In this document: positions 7,775-12,401 of the stretch, in pieces
Numbering within the stretch: the first letter of the stretch is position 1
Layout of the letters: each line of letters starts with the position of its first letter
DNA from: Betaproteobacteria bacterium
GTDB lineage: Bacteria; Pseudomonadota; Gammaproteobacteria; Burkholderiales; Burkholderiaceae_E
Direction: 5' to 3'
Length of the DNA: 12,401 nucleotides
Assembly (NCBI GenBank): GCA_009925965.1
Contig: RFPW01000047.1
Coordinates: 1 to 12,401, forward strand
Notes under the pieces: model-generated
Database searches by the model: none
What the model saw: only the letters and a program-made list of their open reading frames with translations
Told to the model about the DNA's origin: nothing
Translations under genes and position numbers: made by a program

Positions 7775-7912
7775 TGGGCGTCCTTGTCGTCAAAATTGTG
7801 AGGGTCCAGTCTAAGCAGAGTGAGCCTCTCAGCGGTACTACCGAATTCTGACCCCGCCTATAGCGTTGACTTATATCGAAAGTCGATGACTGGGCTGCTG
7901 GCCATAGGCCCA

Positions 7913-7955
7913 CCTTATAGCGCATCAAGGAAATCGCTAATTTGATAAGGCGCTA
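7913..7955. promoter_or_regulatory. Nested inverted repeats, candidate operator
   Basis: TAGCGC (7918-7923) pairs with GCGCTA (7950-7955). ATCAA (7924-7928) pairs with TTGAT (7942-7946). CCTTAT (7913-7918) pairs with ATAAGG (7945-7950). The dyads have nearly the same centre (about 7932-7937) and overlap the proposed -35 box of the transporter promoter. This arrangement is typical of a regulator binding site. The LysR protein encoded at 1009 is the only regulator in the window and so the first candidate, but no exact T-N11-A core was identified. Confidence 0.45.
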
Positions 7956-8022
7956 CAGGGCTTTAGGATCTGTTTCACGATCAAAACGAAAATTGGGCAG
8001 CGCCTTGCGCCAGCCTGTCACC

Positions 8023-8029
8023 GGAGGAG
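8023..8029 (+). promoter_or_regulatory. Strong ribosome binding site of the substrate-binding protein
   Basis: GGAGGAG lies six bases before the ATG at 8036, a near-perfect Shine-Dalgarno sequence. It fixes the start of the substrate-binding protein and so its unusually long N-terminal leader. It is much stronger than the sites before the permease genes, fitting the need for excess binding protein. Confidence 0.8.
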
Positions 8030-8035
8030 AACCCC

Positions 8036-9367
8036 ATGAAATGCGACCAAGTCGACCCGCAAGGTCAGCAACTGCCGAATCGCCAGACCACAAACCCGCC
8101 CCAGAGTTTGTCGACCGACCTATCCACGACCCGTCGCACGACCCGTCGTCGTCTGGTCGCCGCAGGTGGCGGGGTGGCGGCGCTTTCTGCGCTTGGATTT
8201 CCAGCCATTGTGAGTGGTCAGCAGGAAAAAATTCGGCTTGGGCACCTCACGCCAATGACCGGTTTTCTGGGCGCATTGGGTGAATACGCGGTGATGGGTA
8301 TCCGGATGGCTGCCGAGGAGATCAATGCGGCGGGTGGCGTGATGGGTCGTCAACTCGAGATCCTCAGCGAGGATTCGGTCAACCCATCAGTGGGCTCCTC
8401 TAAAGCGCAACGCATGATCGAACGAGATGGCGTTGTTGCGTTGCTGGGTGAGATTTCGTCGGCGTCTGCGCTCACGATCTCGCAGGTGGCTGCCCGCAAC
8501 AAGAAGCTGTTCATGAGCATTGGTGCCCGATCAGATGAGCTTCGCGGAAAAAATTGCAATAAATATACTTTTTATATTGATATCCCAAATACGGTGATGG
8601 TCAATGCGGTCGGGCAGGCATTGCTACGCGACAATATGGTCAAGGGAAAGAAGTTTTTCAGTCTGACCGCGGACTATTTGTTTGGGCACGACCTGCTGAA
8701 GGTCTCGAAGAAGTTTTTTTCAGCAAACGGGGGAACGCTGATCGGTGACGAGTTGGTCGCAACGGATGTCACTGATTTCAGCCCTTACCTGCTCAAGGTT
8801 CGGCAGGCCAAACCGGATGTGGTCTGTTCGAATCTGGCGGGCAATCAGGTAACGACGTTCCTGAAGCAATATGCCGAGTTTGGGCTTCCCTACCCGTTCA
8901 TCGGATTCAATTTGAACACCGCGGATGCCTGGGCGGCGGGTGCCGAGAATTTCGCGGGGATTTGGCCCACGGTCTGGCACCACGACCTGACCACACCGGG
9001 GACCAAGACTTTCGTCGCAAACTTTACCAAGAAATACAACAAAATCCCGGAAAACCACGCCTGGATTGAGTACGTCACCTTGAAGATCGTGGCTCAGGCG
9101 ATGAATGAAACCAAGTCGACGGACACCGAGAAATTGATTGCTTACTTTGAGAAAGGAACTGAATTCGACATCCTCAAGGCACGCAAGGGCTACTTCCGCG
9201 CCTGGGATCATCAGTTGATGCAGGAAGCCTATCCCTTCACAGCCAAGCCGAAGGGGCAGGCCAAAGACAAGCAGGATTTCCTTGCGTTTGGTAACCCGGT
9301 CCCCGGGGCGAATGAGTCGCTCGAAGTCTTGGCAACCAACAAGGCGGACAATACCTGCACGCTCTGA
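8036..9367 (+). CDS. Branched-chain amino acid-type ABC transporter substrate-binding protein with Tat-like leader
   Basis: Periplasmic type I binding protein (Peripla_BP_6, LivK-like), 443 residues. The leader is long: about 30 polar residues, then TTRRTTRRR (31-39), a hydrophobic stretch (LVAAGGGVAALSALGFPAIV) and probable cleavage near residues 58-62. The arginines suggest Tat export, although the consensus Phe-Leu-Lys after the pair is replaced by Arg-Leu-Val. The mature protein begins with KIRLGHLTPMTGFLG and shows the family patterns GIRMAAEEINAAGG and SVNPSVGSSKAQRMIE. The start is set by the strong ribosome site just upstream. Ligands of this family include amino acids, aromatic acids, amides and dicarboxylates, and the sequence does not say which. 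It heads the transporter operon, and its stop is 9 bp before the LivH-like gene. Residues 171-186 are encoded by an unusually A+T-rich patch. Confidence 0.92.
   Translation: MKCDQVDPQGQQLPNRQTTNPPQSLSTDLSTTRRTTRRRLVAAGGGVAALSALGFPAIVSGQQEKIRLGHLTPMTGFLGALGEYAVMGIRMAAEEINAAGGVMGRQLEILSEDSVNPSVGSSKAQRMIERDGVVALLGEISSASALTISQVAARNKKLFMSIGARSDELRGKNCNKYTFYIDIPNTVMVNAVGQALLRDNMVKGKKFFSLTADYLFGHDLLKVSKKFFSANGGTLIGDELVATDVTDFSPYLLKVRQAKPDVVCSNLAGNQVTTFLKQYAEFGLPYPFIGFNLNTADAWAAGAENFAGIWPTVWHHDLTTPGTKTFVANFTKKYNKIPENHAWIEYVTLKIVAQAMNETKSTDTEKLIAYFEKGTEFDILKARKGYFRAWDHQLMQEAYPFTAKPKGQAKDKQDFLAFGNPVPGANESLEVLATNKADNTCTL
8125..8148 (+). repeat. Tandem 12-bp duplication inside the Tat-like leader
   Basis: CACGACCCGTCG occurs twice in a row (8125-8136 and 8137-8148) with no mismatch. 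In the reading frame it duplicates the residues Thr-Thr-Arg-Arg, giving TTRRTTRR directly before the hydrophobic core of the signal peptide. Being a multiple of three, it keeps the gene open. Identity of the copies suggests a recent duplication. Confidence 0.85.
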
Positions 9368-9376
9368 GCGGGCGAC

Positions 9377-10252
9377 GTGGCATTCGTTTTTTTGCTCGAG
9401 CAGGTCGTTAATGGCCTGGTGCTGGGGGGTTACTACCTACTGCTCGCATTAGGTCTTTCACTGATTTTCAGTGTGGGCGGGGTGGTCAACCTCGCCCATG
9501 GGGCCTTCTACGCACTTGGGGCCTATGTGAGCCTCGTCATCACCCAGCATCTTGGGTTTGGCGCCAGCGTTCTGATCTCACCCATCGTCGTGGGGATCCT
9601 TGGAATCGCGTTCGAGCGCTACCTGTTGCGGCGCTTTTATTCGGCCGATCCGATCCTGAGCCTCCTGGTGACCTTCGGACTCGCGATGATTGCCGAGCAG
9701 GCAATTCGGATGGTCTGGGGGGCGGCGCCCTTGCCCTCGTCCATGCCGGCGGCCTTTAAGGGTCAGGTCGTGCTCGGGGACTTCATGTTCTCCCGCTACC
9801 GATTATTGCTGCTTGCTGTCGTTCTGATCGTGATGTTGGCGATTTGGTTTTTATTGCATCGAACATCGTTCGGCCGGGTGGTCAGGGCTGGTGTCCAGCG
9901 TCCCGACATGGTCGCAGTGCTGGGTATTCGCCTGCAGCCTTACATGACGGCTATCGTGATGCTGGGCGTTGGAATGGCTGCGCTGGGGGGCGTTCTCTTC
10001 GGCCCGATCAGCGTCGTCCATCCGGCAATGGGGACCGAAATCATGACGGTTGCCTTTGTGGTTGTGGTCATCGGCGGCCTCGGTAGTTTCTGGGGGGTCA
10101 TTCTCGCGGCGCTTCTGGTTGGCCTGGTGCGTGGCGTGACGATCCATTTCGTTCCGGCCGCCGGTGAGGCATCCATGTACATCCTGATGTTTCTGGTCCT
10201 GATGTTTCGTCCACGGGGATTGTTGGGTGAGCGAATCGAGCGTTTTGAATGA
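9377..10252 (+). CDS. livH: Branched-chain amino acid-type ABC transporter permease, LivH-like
   Basis: Inner-membrane permease of 291 residues with about eight hydrophobic segments, the standard LivH size. It starts with the characteristic LLEQVVNGLVLGGYYLLLALGLSLIFSV. It continues with the NLAHGAFYALGAYV region (about 38-51), LVTFGLAMIAEQ (96-107) and the cytoplasmic coupling loop with RPDMVAVLGI. The C-terminus reads MFLVLMFRPRGLLGE. With the LivM-like half of the next gene it should form the heterodimeric channel. GTG at 9377 is the best start, since no in-frame ATG precedes the first membrane segment. The ribosome site is weak and lies 9 bp past the preceding stop, so translation probably depends on the upstream gene. 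The TGA overlaps the next ATG (ATGA). The symbol denotes the family, not proven leucine transport. Confidence 0.92.
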   Translation: MAFVFLLEQVVNGLVLGGYYLLLALGLSLIFSVGGVVNLAHGAFYALGAYVSLVITQHLGFGASVLISPIVVGILGIAFERYLLRRFYSADPILSLLVTFGLAMIAEQAIRMVWGAAPLPSSMPAAFKGQVVLGDFMFSRYRLLLLAVVLIVMLAIWFLLHRTSFGRVVRAGVQRPDMVAVLGIRLQPYMTAIVMLGVGMAALGGVLFGPISVVHPAMGTEIMTVAFVVVVIGGLGSFWGVILAALLVGLVRGVTIHFVPAAGEASMYILMFLVLMFRPRGLLGERIERFE

Positions 10253-12401
10253 ATGCGCCTGACTTGGATTCGCTGAATTCGATGGGGAAGGTAGATTCGC
10301 AGCGACTTGCGCAGCGGGAGATTCGCCGAAACCTTCTGACCGCCGCGATTGCGCTGATGGCGCTGCCTTTTGCGCTCAAGTTGATCGGTCTGACGCTTGA
10401 TACCGCTACGACGGTCGTCATTTTGGTCATCGCAGCGACGGGTCTAAACCTGTTGGTTGGTTACACGGGTCTGGTCTCTTTTGGCCACAGCATCTGGTTC
10501 GGTGTCGGGGGCTATGCTGCGGCCCTGGCCCAGAAGTACTGGTTTGCGGGGCAAAGCCTAATGCCCTTTCTCTGGTCAATCGGCTTTACAGCCGTTTTGG
10601 CGACTGCGGTTGGGCTATTGATCCTGCGGCGGCGTGGGGTCTATTTTTCGCTGCTGACCTTGGCCCTGGCTGCCCTGAGTTATGCCATCGCCTTCCGGTG
10701 GACAAGCTTTACCGGGGGCGAAGGTGGTTTGGGCGGGATCGAGCGATACACCTTGGGACCGCTCAATCTGGATGATCCGATCGTTTTTTACGCGGTCACT
10801 TCCGGCATCGCCATGGCGACGGTGTATGGGTTGCAGCGGGTGATCCGTTCACCCGTCGGCCACGTTCTGGTGGCGATTCGCGAAAATCAGCAGCGCGCAT
10901 CCTTTCAGGGCTACGACATTGATCGCTACAAGCTCGGGGCCTTTGTTCTGTCCGCGGTGGTCACAGGCGTGGCGGGGGCCTTGCTTGTCTTTCATCATCG
11001 GCTGGCCGCGGCCGACGGTACCTCAGTGGCCTTCTCAGGTGAGTTGCTGGCCATGGTCGTGATTGGTGGTATGCGGAGCCTGCTCGGCCCGGCCCTGGGC
11101 GTCCTGTTTTACAGCCTTTTCCGGGAATTGTTTTCGATTTGGACCGACAACTGGTTACTCTGGTTTGGCATCATCTTCGTAGGCTTTGTTCTGTTTTCAC
11201 CGGACGGGTTAGTCGGTATTTGGGTTCGGTTGAAGCGCAGGTGGCATGTTGCCCCTGAAGAATCTGCGGCCATGAGTCGGCGCCGGATTTACGAAGGACT
11301 CCCGCTCCCGGGGTTCTTGCAGGCGCAACGAGGCACGGGCACGGTTCTCGAGGTCCAGGATCTGGACAAGAATTTCGGGGGAATCCGTGCTGTGACCGGA
11401 GCCCATCTGACCCTCGAGGCAGGGCAAGTGCACGCCTTAATTGGGCCGAATGGCGCCGGCAAGACCACGACCTTCAACCTGGTTTCGGGGCTTTTTGCGC
11501 CGACTAAAGGAAGCGTACAGTTGCTTGGTCGTTCGATCGCGGGGTTGCCGGCGCATGAAATTTGTCAGCAAGGCCTCGCCCGGTCATTCCAGATTACGAG
11601 CCTTTTCAAGGGGCTCACGATTGAAGAGAACCTGAGGCTTTCGTTTCAGGCGCGTCATCCAGGTAAATTTAATCTTTGGAATGATGTGTTTTCTTATCCC
11701 GACGTGCTCGCCGAAACGGCCGAGTTGATCCGATTCCTCGGCCTCGAGGGGATGGAGCAGACCCTGGGCGGCGATCTTTCTTATGGGGGGCAGCGTCTGG
11801 TTGATCTGGGGATCGCGCTGGGTTCAAAGCCCCAGGTGTTATTGCTCGATGAGCCGCTCGCTGGATTGGCAGCGGCAGAGCGTGAGCGGGTGTCGCGCCT
11901 CGTCAAGACCGTTGCGCACAACATTCCGGTCTTAATCGTTGAGCATGATATCGACCGCGTGTTGGGCCTGTCGCAACGGGTTACGGTCATGAATCAGGGC
12001 GCTGTCTTGATGACTGGAACCCCAGACGCGGTTCGTGCTGACCGGCGTGTCCAGGAGATTTACACCGGTACTGGGGTGCCGACTGTGATCGGGCGGGGCA
12101 AGGCCTTGGGCGCCGAATCAGACGCGTCTGCGCTGTTGCTCCGTTTTGAGCGGGTCAATGCGTTCTACGGTAAGAGTCATATTCTGAATGACGCCTCACT
12201 GGACGTGCGCGACGGCGAAATCGTTGCTTTGCTGGGGCGCAATGGGGCTGGTAAATCAACCCTTCTGAAGGCCTTGTGCGGTCTACTGCCACCTGCATCC
12301 GGACAGATTGTTTTCGAGGGGCGAGATCTGGCAGGTATGGCTGCGCCCGACATTGCGCGTCTGGGCATCGGCTACGTCCCGCAGGGCCGTGGGTTATTCG
12401 C
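10249..12401 (+). CDS. LivM-LivG-LivF fusion: ABC permease with two ATPase domains, 3' end outside window
   Basis: One continuous frame with no stop from ATG 10249 to the window edge (717 codons). Residues about 1-330 are a LivM-like permease: hydrophobic helices, GLNLLVGYTGLVSFGH, TGGEGGLGG (155-163) and the coupling loop AIRENQQR (209-216). After a basic linker (about 331-364), a LivG-like ATPase follows with Walker A GPNGAGKT (399-406), Q-loop Gln448, signature LSYGGQ (510-515), Walker B VLLLDEP (530-536) and H-loop His566. A second linker leads to a LivF-like ATPase from about residue 628 with Walker A GRNGAGKST (663-671) and Q-loop Gln712 (YVPQGRG). Its signature, Walker B and C-terminus, about 150-160 residues, lie beyond the window. 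Each domain keeps its motifs. The ATG overlaps the LivH-like stop; an ATG at 10253 in another frame stops after seven codons. Nucleotides 10249-12401 are read without any frame change. Confidence 0.93.
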   Translation, partial: MNAPDLDSLNSMGKVDSQRLAQREIRRNLLTAAIALMALPFALKLIGLTLDTATTVVILVIAATGLNLLVGYTGLVSFGHSIWFGVGGYAAALAQKYWFAGQSLMPFLWSIGFTAVLATAVGLLILRRRGVYFSLLTLALAALSYAIAFRWTSFTGGEGGLGGIERYTLGPLNLDDPIVFYAVTSGIAMATVYGLQRVIRSPVGHVLVAIRENQQRASFQGYDIDRYKLGAFVLSAVVTGVAGALLVFHHRLAAADGTSVAFSGELLAMVVIGGMRSLLGPALGVLFYSLFRELFSIWTDNWLLWFGIIFVGFVLFSPDGLVGIWVRLKRRWHVAPEESAAMSRRRIYEGLPLPGFLQAQRGTGTVLEVQDLDKNFGGIRAVTGAHLTLEAGQVHALIGPNGAGKTTTFNLVSGLFAPTKGSVQLLGRSIAGLPAHEICQQGLARSFQITSLFKGLTIEENLRLSFQARHPGKFNLWNDVFSYPDVLAETAELIRFLGLEGMEQTLGGDLSYGGQRLVDLGIALGSKPQVLLLDEPLAGLAAAERERVSRLVKTVAHNIPVLIVEHDIDRVLGLSQRVTVMNQGAVLMTGTPDAVRADRRVQEIYTGTGVPTVIGRGKALGAESDASALLLRFERVNAFYGKSHILNDASLDVRDGEIVALLGRNGAGKSTLLKALCGLLPPASGQIVFEGRDLAGMAAPDIARLGIGYVPQGRGLF

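Larger units (their letters stand above)
7775..8035. promoter_or_regulatory. Divergent promoter region between enzyme operon and transporter operon
   Basis: These 261 bp separate two divergent start codons and must contain the promoters for both operons. For the transporter, TTGATA (7942-7947), a 16-bp spacer and TAGGAT (7964-7969) make a plausible sigma-70 promoter. A weaker leftward candidate is TCGACT (7881-7886, read on the - strand), 18 bp, then TATAGG (7857-7862). The region is visibly richer in A+T than the flanking genes. I see no coding potential, no tRNA and no riboswitch-like structure in it. Confidence 0.6.

Noticed and set aside
7775..8035. Small RNA, riboswitch, tRNA or CRISPR in the intergenic region
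   Set aside because: No cloverleaf, no repeat-spacer pattern and no recognisable riboswitch core was seen; only promoter-like boxes and dyads.
10253..10276. ATG at 10253 as the LivM start
   Set aside because: It reads only seven codons before TGA. The ATG at 10249 opens the full permease-ATPase frame.
11209..11477. Minus-strand frames and short plus frames inside 11209-12368
   Set aside because: They are shadows of the fused transporter gene, whose frame carries all ABC motifs through this stretch.
1..12401. Insertion sequences, prophage genes or defence systems
   Set aside because: No transposase, integrase, terminal repeats or defence-type domains were found. All genes belong to metabolism, transport or regulation.

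Overview
The window looks like the chromosome of a GC-rich proteobacterium, most likely a betaproteobacterium of the Burkholderiales type. This is inferred from codon use, the LysR/ABC-transporter catabolic layout and the protein families; no rRNA or other marker gene is present. Genes are tightly packed, with only one intergenic region over 200 bp (7775-8035).

Left end (1-1947, + strand): the C-terminal bulk of a short MetE-like, folate-independent methionine synthase (MesD type), cut by the window edge. It is followed by a complete LysR-family regulator. The regulator's stop codon overlaps, tail to tail, the stop of the enzyme operon that runs towards it.

Middle (7774 down to 1944, - strand): a five-gene enzyme operon transcribed leftwards. 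Its order is a small cupin, an NAD(P)-dependent aldehyde dehydrogenase, a thiamine-diphosphate enzyme of the acetolactate-synthase superfamily, an SDR oxidoreductase, and an FAD-dependent dehydrogenase of the fumarate reductase/3-ketosteroid dehydrogenase type. Junctions are 4-bp overlaps or gaps of about 17-24 bp, so the genes are almost certainly co-transcribed and partly translationally coupled. The aldehyde dehydrogenase is broken. Its reading frame shifts just before the catalytic cysteine, and about eight conserved residues are missing. This is best explained by a deletion of about 25 bp between two short CAATTC repeats.

Right end (8036-12401, + strand): a divergent branched-chain-amino-acid-type (HAAT/Liv) ABC importer. 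It comprises a substrate-binding protein with a twin-arginine leader, a LivH permease, and one continuous reading frame that fuses LivM permease, LivG ATPase and LivF ATPase and runs off the window. The divergent promoter region carries an inverted repeat beside a plausible sigma-70 promoter.

Working model (inference): the importer takes up an organic acid or similar carbon source. The enzyme operon then degrades it by C-C bond cleavage or formation on ThDP, redox steps by SDR and flavoprotein, and originally an aldehyde oxidation. The LysR protein is the obvious candidate regulator. The substrate cannot be read from the sequence, and the broken aldehyde dehydrogenase suggests that the pathway is decaying or that the step is supplied elsewhere.
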